DNA of 40,352 bases from JANXLS01 sp037129555 (GTDB lineage: Bacteria > Planctomycetota > SZUA-567 > H5-PLA8): the NCBI GenBank assembly GCA_037129555.1, contig JBAXUS010000035.1:1-40352 (forward strand), in the 5' to 3' direction. The notes under the pieces were generated by a model. It was given only the letters and a program-made list of their open reading frames with translations. It had not been told where the DNA came from and did no database searches. The translations under genes were made by a program, and so were the position numbers. This document shows, piece after piece, positions 1-8,448 of this stretch (position 1 is its first letter; each line of letters opens with the position of its first letter).

Positions 1-858
1 ACACTATTAACCGAGTATTTTTACGCAGCCCGCTTGGTGTCGAAATTCACCAGCGCCGATGGCAAAAAAGAGCCGTCAAAAGACGCCGCCGGTAACCCCA
101 CCGTGATCACGCACCACAAACCCAGCGACAAGAATTTGACCGAACTCAAGTCCGTCAATCCGGGCGTCCAACTCTACGGCTCGCCCATCGTCCCGTTGCC
201 CCCCGCTGGCGTTCCCCCCAGCGCCATCACCCCAACGAATTTCCAACTCCGCCTCTACGGCATCAAAGGCGAAGTTCCGCCGCTTGGCACAATTCGAAAT
301 CCTGCCGCCCACGACCATCCGACGTTGCGCATGAACTTCGAAATCTACGTCTGGATCGGTGAAATCGCCAGATGGGAAACGGTGCTGGTTAATGACGTCA
401 AAGAAGGCGATATGCTCAGCGGCAAAGTCGTCTATACTATCGGCAGCGAGAAAAAAGAATACGATTTCACCAAGGATTTGGGCTTCAAGCTCTTCGAAGT
501 TAATATGGAAGAACTCGACTCCACTGTCGTCAAAGGCAAGAAAGATCTCAAGGAAGTCGCCTTAGTCCGAAACGTCAAAATTGAAGCGCAGAAATTGCTC
601 TTGGATAAGAACCCGAAAACTAAAGCCGAAGCCGCCAAGTTGAACGACATCGAACGCTTCATGAAGTCCGGCAAATTGCCGATTGAAAAAGAGACCGTTT
701 TGGGATACGAAAAAAATATCAAAGCCCAGGAGCGTGAATATAAAAAGTTGCTCGATGCTCCAGCAGCTGCACCGGGCACACCACCTGCGACCGGAACAAC
801 TACGCCAGCACCCGCATCCGGCTCAACCAACGTCGCACCTCCGCGCGTTCGAAACTAA
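1..858 (+). CDS. Unrecognised protein, 3' end only (5' end outside window)
   Basis: The frame is open to the left edge with no stop, so the first possible start codon inside the window (TTG at 34) is probably internal and this is the C-terminal ~285 residues of a longer protein. I do not recognise a family. The middle part alternates hydrophobic and polar residues as in a beta-rich domain (YVWIGEIARWETVLV, then KVVYTIGSEKKEYDF). This is followed by a charged, probably helical Lys/Glu-rich stretch (about residues 175-245 counted from the TTG). The tail is low-complexity Pro/Ala/Thr/Gly, of the kind seen in exported or envelope proteins. It is followed at once by a strong hairpin terminator, so it ends its transcript. 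Coding is supported by frame and codon use only; function is unknown. Confidence 0.7.
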   Translation, partial: TLLTEYFYAARLVSKFTSADGKKEPSKDAAGNPTVITHHKPSDKNLTELKSVNPGVQLYGSPIVPLPPAGVPPSAITPTNFQLRLYGIKGEVPPLGTIRNPAAHDHPTLRMNFEIYVWIGEIARWETVLVNDVKEGDMLSGKVVYTIGSEKKEYDFTKDLGFKLFEVNMEELDSTVVKGKKDLKEVALVRNVKIEAQKLLLDKNPKTKAEAAKLNDIERFMKSGKLPIEKETVLGYEKNIKAQEREYKKLLDAPAAAPGTPPATGTTTPAPASGSTNVAPPRVRN

Positions 859-889
859 ATCGAGCGTATACGACTTAAACTCTTGTGAC

Positions 890-919
890 GGGCGGCGCGC
901 ATGCCGCCCGGATTTTTTT
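890..919 (+). terminator. Rho-independent terminator after the left-edge gene
   Basis: A 7-bp GC stem GGGCGGC / GCCGCCC (890-896 and 903-909) with a 6-nt loop is followed by seven T residues (913-919). It lies 31 bp after the stop at 858 and abuts the start of the Nudix gene. Confidence 0.85.
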
Positions 920-921
920 AA

Positions 922-1386
922 ATGACTCCAATCCGCAACTCAGCCAAAGCCATCCTCATCCGCAACGGCGCACTCCTCTGCACCAAAAACGTGGGCTGGC
1001 GCGGCGATAATTTTTATCTATTACCCGGCGGCGGACAGGAACACGGCGAAACCCTCACCGACGCTTTGCAGCGCGAATGCCTCGAAGAAATCGGCGCGCA
1101 CGTAACCATCAAATCGCTCCGCTACATCCGCGACTACATCGGCAAAAACCACGCCTTCGCCGAACGCCACACCGGAGTCCACGCCGTTGAATTCATGTTC
1201 GATTGCGAGCTCCTCGATGAACCCAATCACACCATCGCGCACAACCCAGACCACAACCAAACCGGCCTCGTCTGGATCCCACTCAATCAACTCGCCGACT
1301 TCCAACTCTTTCCGAGCACCTTAAAAACGCTGATCCAACCCACTGGCGAACTGACCGGCCCTGTTTATTTTGGCGACACGAATTAA
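922..1386 (+). CDS. Nudix hydrolase
   Basis: This 154-residue protein should hydrolyse a nucleoside diphosphate linked to another group, using Mg2+. A complete Nudix box runs over residues 37-59: G37, E43, then R51-E52, E55-E56 and G58, exactly spaced as G-x5-E-x7-RE-U-xEE-x-GU. The preceding 'LLPGGG' is the usual lead-in to the box. Length is normal for a single-domain family member. The ATG starts 3 bases after the T-run of the upstream terminator, so there is no room for a good ribosome site and the gene may be made from a leaderless or very short leader transcript. L-fuconate dehydratase follows 43 bp downstream on the same strand. The substrate cannot be read from sequence; the housecleaning or nucleotide-sugar roles of the family are both possible. 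Confidence 0.9.
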   Translation: MTPIRNSAKAILIRNGALLCTKNVGWRGDNFYLLPGGGQEHGETLTDALQRECLEEIGAHVTIKSLRYIRDYIGKNHAFAERHTGVHAVEFMFDCELLDEPNHTIAHNPDHNQTGLVWIPLNQLADFQLFPSTLKTLIQPTGELTGPVYFGDTN

Positions 1387-1429
1387 CATCAACCAGAAAC
1401 TAGAAACCAGAAACCAGGAACTTGACCCG

Positions 1430-2722
1430 ATGAAAATCACCGCATTAACCGTCCGCGACATCCGCTTCCCAACCTCCCGGCAACTCGACGGCTCCGACGC
1501 CATGAATCCCGATCCGGATTATTCGGCGGCCTACGTCATCCTGAAAACCGATGGCGCTCTCGAAGGCCACGGCCTGACGTTCACCATCGGTCGCGGCAAT
1601 GAAATCTGCGTCGCCGCCATCAACGCGCTCCGCCCGCTGATCGTCGGCAAATCGTTCGAAGAATTCACCGCCAACATGGGCGCTTTCTGGCGTCACATCA
1701 CCGGCGACAGCCAATTGCGCTGGATCGGCCCGGAAAAAGGCGCCATCCATCTGGCCACCGCCGCCGTGGTCAACGCAGTCTGGGACCTCTGGGCGAAAGC
1801 CGAAGGCAAACCCGTCTGGAAATTGCTCGCCGACATGACGCCCGAACAACTCGTCGCCTGCATCGATTTCCGCTACATCACCGACGCACTCACGCCCGAA
1901 CAAGCGCTCGACATTCTCCGCGCGAATCACGCGACCAAAAGCGCGCGCATCGCCGAACTCGAACGCGACGGATACCCCGCGTACACGACCTCAGCCGGCT
2001 GGCTCGGTTACTCCGACGATAAACTCCGCCGCCTTTGTCGCGAAGCCATCGCCGACGGCTTCACGCATTTGAAAATCAAAGTCGGACGCGATCTCGCCGA
2101 CGACATCCGCCGCGCCTCGATCATCCGCGACGAAATCGGCTATGAGCGCTTCCTCATGATGGACGCCAACCAATATTGGGACGTCGGCCCCGCCATCGAA
2201 TGCATGAAAGAACTCGCCCGCTTCAAACCGTGGTGGATTGAAGAGCCAACAAGCCCCGACGATGTGCTCGGACACGCCGCGATTGCGAAAGCCGTCAACC
2301 CGCTCGGCATCGGCGTCGCCACCGGCGAACACTGTCAGAACCGCGTCATCTTCAAACAACTCATGCAAGCCGGCGCTATTCAATTCTGCCAGATCGACAG
2401 CGCGCGTCTCGGCGGCGTGAACGAAATTCTCGCTGTCTATTTAATGGCGAAAAAATTCGGAATCCCCGTCTGCCCACACGCAGGCGGCGTCGGATTATGC
2501 GAATACGTCCAGCACTTGCAAATGTGGGATTACGTCAGCGTCAGTGCATCCATGGAAAACCGCATCGTCGAATACGTCGATCATTTACACGAACATTTCA
2601 ACGATCCGTGCGTCGTAAAAAACGGCCACTACATGCCACCCACAACGCCCGGCTACAGCATCGAAATGAAACCCGCATCGCTCGATGACCACGAATTCCC
2701 AACCGGTAAAGCATGGAAGTAA
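1430..2722 (+). CDS. L-fuconate dehydratase (enolase superfamily)
   Basis: A 430-residue member of the mandelate racemase branch of the enolase superfamily. It closely resembles L-fuconate dehydratase, which converts L-fuconate to 2-keto-3-deoxy-L-fuconate in oxidative L-fucose breakdown (human ENOSF1 is the same family). Visible active-site elements are the KxK pair K215/K217 (THLKIKVG), metal ligands D245 (MMDANQYW) and E271 (WWIEEPTSP), the ATGEHCQNR strand with E300, and general base H350 in the CPHAGGVGLCEYVQHL segment typical of this subgroup. The ATG at 1430 was chosen over an upstream in-frame start at 1370. It gives the family N-terminus (MKITALTVRDIRFPTS), and the longer start would read through a repetitive leader and overlap the Nudix gene. 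A bidirectional terminator follows. Cytosolic. Confidence 0.93.
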   Translation: MKITALTVRDIRFPTSRQLDGSDAMNPDPDYSAAYVILKTDGALEGHGLTFTIGRGNEICVAAINALRPLIVGKSFEEFTANMGAFWRHITGDSQLRWIGPEKGAIHLATAAVVNAVWDLWAKAEGKPVWKLLADMTPEQLVACIDFRYITDALTPEQALDILRANHATKSARIAELERDGYPAYTTSAGWLGYSDDKLRRLCREAIADGFTHLKIKVGRDLADDIRRASIIRDEIGYERFLMMDANQYWDVGPAIECMKELARFKPWWIEEPTSPDDVLGHAAIAKAVNPLGIGVATGEHCQNRVIFKQLMQAGAIQFCQIDSARLGGVNEILAVYLMAKKFGIPVCPHAGGVGLCEYVQHLQMWDYVSVSASMENRIVEYVDHLHEHFNDPCVVKNGHYMPPTTPGYSIEMKPASLDDHEFPTGKAWK

Positions 2723-2735
2723 CGTGGACTAAAAA

Positions 2736-2766
2736 GAAGGACGGGCTTACCAGCCCGTCCTTTTTT
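2736..2766. terminator. Bidirectional terminator between convergent genes
   Basis: An 11-bp perfect stem (2737-2747 with 2752-2762, AAGGACGGGCT / AGCCCGTCCTT) and a 4-nt loop are flanked by A-rich sequence on the left and a T-run on the right. It can terminate the fuconate dehydratase transcript rightward and the epimerase transcript leftward. Confidence 0.9.
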
Positions 2767-2781
2767 CTTCAACTCAGTAGC

Positions 2782-3762
2782 TTACAAACAGCTCTCCAAC
2801 TTCCCCAGTTCCGCCATTTTCTTAAACACCTCAACCGTCTCCCGCACACCCTGCTCCAACGGAATGCGCGCCAGCCCCGGATAATCCCGGCGCAACGCCG
2901 CGTCGTCGAGCCGCTGCGTGATCGGCAAATCGCCGCCACTGATCGTGATAAAATCCTTCGCCCCAGGAACGCACGCTGCAAGCGTCTCAACAAATCCCGG
3001 CGTGTCAGCCACATCGCCACCGACCGTATACACATGCGAACCCGCAGGCAACTTATGCGCACACCGCACAAACATATCCGCGACTTCGCGCGCGTGGATA
3101 TACGCCGTCTTGCCTTTAAACGGAATGTCAAATTTTCGCTTCAACAGCGCCGCAGCAATCGCACGCGTCGGGAAGCTGGTCATCCCCGTGTCGCGCCCCG
3201 GCCCGTAAATCGTCAACGGTCGCAGCCCGACGCTAGCAATCGCATCCGTCGCCCAATACGCTTTCGCCGAAAATTCGTTGCAGAGTTTGTACGCGCCGTA
3301 GTGATTCGTCGGCCTCAACGCCGCGTCATCCCCGACGGCTCCGTCCGGATATTCCGCGTCCGGCCCAAAGACAGCCGCGCTGCTCGCGTAAACCACGCGC
3401 ACATCTTTCCCGCCGGATTTCTTCGACGCCTTCGCCGCTTCAAATACATTCAGCGTTCCCAGCACATTCACCTTCGCACCCAGAATCGGATTCTCCCGGC
3501 ACGTCGGCACCTGCAATCCCGCCAAATGAATAATGCCATCCGGCTTGACCGCACCGACCGCAGCGAGAACATCCGCCGTCTCTTCAATCTTCACCGCACT
3601 GAATCCCACCTTCGCGATCTCGCCCGGCGTCAGAATCATCTCCCAGCGCTTCGTGACTTTTTGCAAATCGAACACAGTCGCGTCGTGGCCCTCATCAAGC
3701 AACTGCTTGACGATCCACGTTCCCAAAAATCCACAGCCACCAGTGATAATGTAATGAGCCAT
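2782..3762 (-). CDS. NAD-dependent epimerase/dehydratase (extended SDR)
   Basis: A 326-residue extended short-chain dehydrogenase of the sugar-nucleotide epimerase/dehydratase type. The N-terminal Rossmann motif is G8-G-C-G11-F-L-G14. The catalytic set is visible as 'YASSAAVFG' (Ser) and 'HYGAYKLCNE' (YxxxK), and 'RPLTIYGPGRD' is the usual substrate-side strand. Length is normal for the family. The substrate is not specified by sequence: UDP-glucose 4-epimerase-like, or the related dehydrogenases that oxidise sugar acids or lactones, are both possible. The gene lies 151 bp downstream of the sugar ABC ATPase on the same strand and could share its transcript. It converges with the fuconate dehydratase, which suggests a carbohydrate-related job. 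An 'aaggat' ribosome site sits a little far (about 12 nt) from the ATG. Confidence 0.88.
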   Translation of the reverse strand: MAHYIITGGCGFLGTWIVKQLLDEGHDATVFDLQKVTKRWEMILTPGEIAKVGFSAVKIEETADVLAAVGAVKPDGIIHLAGLQVPTCRENPILGAKVNVLGTLNVFEAAKASKKSGGKDVRVVYASSAAVFGPDAEYPDGAVGDDAALRPTNHYGAYKLCNEFSAKAYWATDAIASVGLRPLTIYGPGRDTGMTSFPTRAIAAALLKRKFDIPFKGKTAYIHAREVADMFVRCAHKLPAGSHVYTVGGDVADTPGFVETLAACVPGAKDFITISGGDLPITQRLDDAALRRDYPGLARIPLEQGVRETVEVFKKMAELGKLESCL

Positions 3763-3913
3763 TTTGATTTCAAAATCCTTAAAAAGTGCCTCGTCTCGAA
3801 CACAATGCCGAGGCTGAAGTTGCTTACTGCGCGGTTACCATGCCCAACTCTTTTCTACCACCGATCTTTCCGTTTCGCTCTCTCAATTCGTGATCGCAAA
3901 ATCCATCGACAAT

Positions 3914-5440
3914 TCAATTCGCCAGCGCCGTTTCCGCAGCATGTTTACCGGTCATCAACGCCATGATCTTCTTTTGCTGGCAATCTACTTTGTCAAGAAT
4001 CCCAGCGAGCCGCCGCTCATGCATCACCGCAATCCGGTCGCTCATCCCGATCACTTCTTCCATCTCAGAACTGACCATAATGATGGTCAGTCCCTGAGCC
4101 GCGAGCTCCGCAATCTGGCGATAAATCTCAGCCTTCGCGCCGACATCAATGCCGCGCGTCGGCTCATCAAGGATCAACAATTTCGGATTCATCGCGAGCC
4201 ATTTTCCCAGGACAATCTTCTGCTGATTCCCGCCGCTGAGCGTCCCGGCGACCTGTTGAATCGACGACGCTTTAATGTTGAGACGATCCTTTTGAATCTG
4301 AGCAACTTCGCGCTCTTTCTCCCGAGCGAGACGCCAGCGCGGCTTATAGTTCGCGATGTCCGGCAGCGAAATATTTTGAGCGATCGACATCGGTAACACC
4401 AGTCCGTGCAACTTGCGATCTTCAGGCACGAGGAATAGTCCACGTTTGATCGCATCGGCAGGACGGTTCGGAAGGTATCGAGATCCATCGAACCACATCG
4501 ATCCGCCCAGCGCTTGATCCACCCCGAAAAGTGTGCGCATCAACTCCGTGCGCCCGGAGCCAATCAAGCCCGCGAATCCCAGGATTTCACCGCGCCGCGC
4601 TTCAAACGAAACGGTCTGAGTTGTCCCAGGAACGCGTAATCCGGTGATCTTCAATATTGGCTCGCCAAGCGTGCTCGCGCGCTTTGGAAAAAGCGTACTC
4701 AATTCGCGCCCGATCATCATCGAAATGATCGAGTCATGCGTCGCAGTTTTTGTCTGAAGATCACCAACATATTTTCCATCGCGCATCACCGTGACGCGAT
4801 CCGTGATCCGCAGAATTTCTTCCATGCGGTGCGAAATGTAGATGACTGAAATGCCATCGCGTTTCAGATCCGCGATGATCTCAAAGAGCTTCTCTGATTC
4901 GCCGGATGTCAGCGACGAGGTCGGCTCATCCATGACAATAATCCGCGCGTTTCGCGAAAGCGCTTTTGCGATTTCAACCATCTGCATCTGCCCCGTGGTC
5001 AAGTTGCCGACCAACGTCGTCGCCTTCACCTTCAGTCCCACGCGCGCGAGCAACGTCTCCGCCGCTGCATTCATCGTGGCTCGATTCAGCTTTTTGAACG
5101 GCCCCCACCCCGTCGATTCTTCGCCTAGAAAAATGTTGCCCGCAATGTCAAGATTCGGCGCAAGCAACAATTCCTGATGAATCAACGCGATGCCCAACTT
5201 CTTCGAGCCGCTCACCCCACCGATTTTCACCGCCTCACCGTTGATCTGAATCTCACCCTCATCAGCCTCATGCACGCCGCCCAGAATCTTCATCAACGTC
5301 GATTTGCCTGCACCGTTTTCTCCGGCCAGCGCGACAACTTCCCCGCGCGCCAAATCGAATTGAACGTGATCCAACGCGAGAACGCCAGGAAAGCGTTTCA
5401 CAATGCCGCGCATGGTCAATAGTTTGGGTTCAGTGTCCAT
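3914..5440 (-). CDS. Monosaccharide ABC importer ATPase (RbsA/MglA/XylG type)
   Basis: A 508-residue double-ATPase of the carbohydrate uptake family that powers ribose, galactose, xylose and similar importers. The first domain has Walker A at residues 40-48 (GENGAGKST), an altered signature (LTTGQMQMVEIAKAL) and Walker B 'IIVMDEPTSSL'. The second has the degenerate Walker A usual in this family (GLIGSGRTEL), the signature LSGGNQQKIVLGKWL and 'LLILDEPTRGIDVGAK'. The ATG at 5440 is preferred to an in-frame TTG at 5458. The matching permease is not adjacent but lies at 14437-15486 on the same strand, and no periplasmic binding protein is in the window. The substrate is therefore unknown; xylulokinase at the right edge makes a pentose possible, which is inference. 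Confidence 0.93.
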   Translation of the reverse strand: MDTEPKLLTMRGIVKRFPGVLALDHVQFDLARGEVVALAGENGAGKSTLMKILGGVHEADEGEIQINGEAVKIGGVSGSKKLGIALIHQELLLAPNLDIAGNIFLGEESTGWGPFKKLNRATMNAAAETLLARVGLKVKATTLVGNLTTGQMQMVEIAKALSRNARIIVMDEPTSSLTSGESEKLFEIIADLKRDGISVIYISHRMEEILRITDRVTVMRDGKYVGDLQTKTATHDSIISMMIGRELSTLFPKRASTLGEPILKITGLRVPGTTQTVSFEARRGEILGFAGLIGSGRTELMRTLFGVDQALGGSMWFDGSRYLPNRPADAIKRGLFLVPEDRKLHGLVLPMSIAQNISLPDIANYKPRWRLAREKEREVAQIQKDRLNIKASSIQQVAGTLSGGNQQKIVLGKWLAMNPKLLILDEPTRGIDVGAKAEIYRQIAELAAQGLTIIMVSSEMEEVIGMSDRIAVMHERRLAGILDKVDCQQKKIMALMTGKHAAETALAN

Positions 5441-5592
5441 TATAGTTTCGGAATCCAATTTGGAATTTGATCACTCAAGAATAGGCACTCATCTCGGGCT
5501 GTAAAGGTCCGAAAAACTCGATCCTCTGAATTCATATTCCGACAAAATCGAATCGGTTCTTGCCCCAGCCTTTTACGCAGCTAAGTTTACGT

Positions 5593-5598
5593 TATAAA
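5593..5598 (+). promoter_or_regulatory. Possible -10 element for the tubulin-like gene
   Basis: TATAAA lies 28 bp before the ATG at 5626, ahead of the AGGGA ribosome site (5616-5620). A weak -35 (TTTACG, 15 bp upstream) is the best partner, so the promoter call is tentative. Confidence 0.3.
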
Positions 5599-5625
5599 CA
5601 TCATCGAAAGCGGACAGGGACCTGC

Positions 5626-8445
5626 ATGCTGGACATTAATCCAACTCTATTAATCGGTCTCGGCGGGAGCGGCAGGGAGATTCTGCTGCGCATCCGTCGC
5701 CGCTTTATAGAAGCTGGATTTTTCGAGCCACCCGCTTGGATTTCTTTCCTCTGGATCGATACGGCTGCTTCGTCCGAAAGTGCGCGAAGCGTGTTGCTGC
5801 CTGATGGTCACGAACAACCGCTTGATCACCTGGCCTCCCGAACTTTTTTGCGCGATCACGAATTCTGTGACCTCGGCATATCGCAAACTGATCTGGCAAC
5901 GATTCTTGATCCGAACAATGCCGACCGTAACAAGCACATTTTTGAATGGCTCGATCCGTCAAGTCTGCCACCCATCGATGCGCATGGGTTGACGCTCGGA
6001 GCGCGAAAGTGTCCGCAACTCGCACGGCTTGCACTGTTCGCTCGGGCACCGCATGTAATCAAGAAAATCAGCAACGCCTTACGCTCTTTACACCAATCAA
6101 AAATCATCGTGAATTTAGAGTCCGCGCTGAACCGAGCGGTGATGCCGCGTCCGGCGGGTGGCGAGCAATTTGAAGTCTATAATGAATGCCAGACGATTGT
6201 GCTGGGATCGTTGGCGGGCGGAACGGGTGCAGGGATTTGTGTCGATGTCGCCGCCATTCTGAAATCCGCGCGAACACTCTTTCAATTTGAAACACGCATG
6301 GCCGTCTGGGGACATTTTTTACTACCAGACATCTTCATCCGCGATCCCAACATCAGTAACAAACCGGGCCTCGATCCGTTGAATATGCGCGCCAACTCCC
6401 GCGCCGCACTCGAAGCCATTGAGCGAGTCGAGCTGCCGCGTTCCAGCGCGTTCAAAGGTACGTGGTTGTTTCCGGATGCGCCGGATCGCGCACCTGAAAT
6501 TCCAGCGCCCCTCTACGACGCCGCCGTGTTGTACGACGGCTCACATTCCGACGCCGCAGCGTTGAACTACGCTGGAGCGACCGCGCAAATTGCGCATCTG
6601 ATTTTCAACGAAATTCGCATCAAGCCGGCTGGCAGTCCGGGGCTACCAGTCTACGGTTGGATGACATCCCGGCACAAAATTCTGGGCACGCACCGGGAGT
6701 TGACCGGGACCGGTACGGACACAAAAACATTCGAAAAAATCCCTCCGTATTCGATGCGTTTCGCGGCCTGCGGTTACGCCCGCGCGACGCTCGAAGTGCC
6801 TCGGTTACGGTTCATGGCCGCGTTGACGTTGGCGGCTCAAGCCGTACAAAATTGGCTCGGCGATCCGGAAGCGCGTAGCGGCTTCGACCAGTTGGTGAAG
6901 ACCGTGCCCCCGGGCACTCGCTCAGAGAATCTGAAGCTCTGCATTCTGTCGCGTTTGGAACAAGAATTTTCGACGCGTGTCGCGGTGGAAAACCGGCGCT
7001 GGCGGGACGCTTTGCCCGACGATAATCCATGCATGGCCATCGCGACGCTGCGCAACTCAATTGCAATTTCGGACCGGCCTGATTTTTTCGAATCGTATTT
7101 TCGATTGGCAGACAAATGGCCGGTGAGTTGGAAACCAGATGAACTTGGCGAGCGGTTGCTGCGATATTATTTCACCGGTTCGGCTCCACGCATTCGCACC
7201 ATTCTCCGTGAACTAGCCGAGATGCCACCTCTCGATGATTGGAACCCAAAAGGAATTGAAACACCGTATTCGCGCCCGGGCGGCATATGGGCGGTAGATT
7301 ACGTGCTGAGTCCCAGCAGCGATAATCCGTCGCGGACGATCTTGGAAGCGGCGCTGTCAAAGTGTGTGACTCAGCTCGCCAAAAAAGCAGTGGCGTACGC
7401 GTCGCACAATGCCCAGTCGCGCGAAGCGCTGCAGATGATGTCGGCGCGATACGGAAAACTCATCGACGAATGCAAGCGTTCGAAAAATCAATTCTGGACC
7501 CGCAAGACGACGCTTGATCGACTCGAACAGGATCGTATGTCGTCGTATTTTGAATTGCAGGCTGCCACGTTGAAGTGGCTCGAAAACGTCCAAAAACAAA
7601 AAGTGTGCGAGGCGCTGAAATACGGATTTGAATCGATGGCGCGGCGGACGGGTCCCATCCAAGCGGCACTTTCGTCCTGGCGCAATCGCATTCAAAGCAT
7701 TCGTTCGCTTCTGCTAAAATTGCTCGACAATCCGACCGCAACCGACTCGAATCCGCAGTTCGGAGTCAACCAAATACTCGCTCAATTCCGGCAGCAGAAA
7801 ACCGATGCGTCAACGCTGCACATTCGGGCTGATTTACAGCAGGACACCGTAAAACTGGCTGCTGAGATTCTCGCAGCGTACACGGGTAGCATGTCGGCGT
7901 TGAACGAAAGTGTAGCGGCGATTCAGGACGGGATGCGGGCGGTGTGGCGCGAATTATTGTTTGATCCCAACGGAACGAACACCGGTCTGCCGCCGCATTG
8001 TATCGACAACATTCTGGATTTGACGGACCACGCGGCGTTTGAGCGCATGCCCTTCGCCGAGCAGATTGATTACATGGCCGCGCTCGGCCTGGCGCAAAAA
8101 GGTGCCCAAGACCTTTTGAAAAAGTCGACGATTCGCGATGCTCTTTTACGCGACACTTCACTGGGTAAAAACCTTGATTCACTGAGTGCCTGCCGCCTGA
8201 CGCGCCGGACAAAACCGCGCCGCAATCCAACCGGACTGGGGATCGATTCCGATTCGGCGGACTTCAAGGAACGCGCGTTGTTTATGGGGCCGCAGGATGC
8301 GAAACCCAATGCCGACTTTTTGAGCGCGGGTTCTCCTTATCAGTATGAAGCGGTGTGTCTGCGTTTCGACTATTTTTTCCCGCTTCCCAGCCTGGCATGC
8401 TGGACAACAACGGACCCTTCTGCTCCCGCCGCACCGAACGGCTGA
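5626..8445 (+). CDS. Large tubulin/FtsZ-like protein (Tubulin_2-type)
   Basis: A 939-residue protein whose N-terminal third has the tubulin/FtsZ nucleotide-binding layout. There is a Rossmann-like start 'LLIGLGGSGREILLRI' (residues 8-23), a strand 'WISFLWIDT', and the G-box 'GSLAGGTGAG' with GGTGAG at residues 198-203 (FtsZ has GGGTGTG, tubulin GGGTGSG). This fits the bacterial tubulin-like family (Pfam Tubulin_2), usually about 1000 aa and distinct from FtsZ. The remaining ~600 residues are helical and charged with no motif I recognise. The ATG at 5626 is chosen over 5560 because of the AGGGA site 5 nt upstream and because the family N-terminus begins there. It converges with the polyferredoxin/cNMP gene with 3 bp between stop codons and no terminator. 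The family is linked to membrane remodelling only by prediction; GTPase activity and polymerisation are unproven. Confidence 0.82.
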   Translation: MLDINPTLLIGLGGSGREILLRIRRRFIEAGFFEPPAWISFLWIDTAASSESARSVLLPDGHEQPLDHLASRTFLRDHEFCDLGISQTDLATILDPNNADRNKHIFEWLDPSSLPPIDAHGLTLGARKCPQLARLALFARAPHVIKKISNALRSLHQSKIIVNLESALNRAVMPRPAGGEQFEVYNECQTIVLGSLAGGTGAGICVDVAAILKSARTLFQFETRMAVWGHFLLPDIFIRDPNISNKPGLDPLNMRANSRAALEAIERVELPRSSAFKGTWLFPDAPDRAPEIPAPLYDAAVLYDGSHSDAAALNYAGATAQIAHLIFNEIRIKPAGSPGLPVYGWMTSRHKILGTHRELTGTGTDTKTFEKIPPYSMRFAACGYARATLEVPRLRFMAALTLAAQAVQNWLGDPEARSGFDQLVKTVPPGTRSENLKLCILSRLEQEFSTRVAVENRRWRDALPDDNPCMAIATLRNSIAISDRPDFFESYFRLADKWPVSWKPDELGERLLRYYFTGSAPRIRTILRELAEMPPLDDWNPKGIETPYSRPGGIWAVDYVLSPSSDNPSRTILEAALSKCVTQLAKKAVAYASHNAQSREALQMMSARYGKLIDECKRSKNQFWTRKTTLDRLEQDRMSSYFELQAATLKWLENVQKQKVCEALKYGFESMARRTGPIQAALSSWRNRIQSIRSLLLKLLDNPTATDSNPQFGVNQILAQFRQQKTDASTLHIRADLQQDTVKLAAEILAAYTGSMSALNESVAAIQDGMRAVWRELLFDPNGTNTGLPPHCIDNILDLTDHAAFERMPFAEQIDYMAALGLAQKGAQDLLKKSTIRDALLRDTSLGKNLDSLSACRLTRRTKPRRNPTGLGIDSDSADFKERALFMGPQDAKPNADFLSAGSPYQYEAVCLRFDYFFPLPSLACWTTTDPSAPAAPNG

Positions 8446-8448
8446 GAA

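Noticed and set aside
2713..3966. 417-codon plus-strand frame opposite the epimerase gene
   Set aside because: Extremely Arg/His-rich with no motif; it is the antisense shadow of a clear SDR gene and overlaps a terminator.
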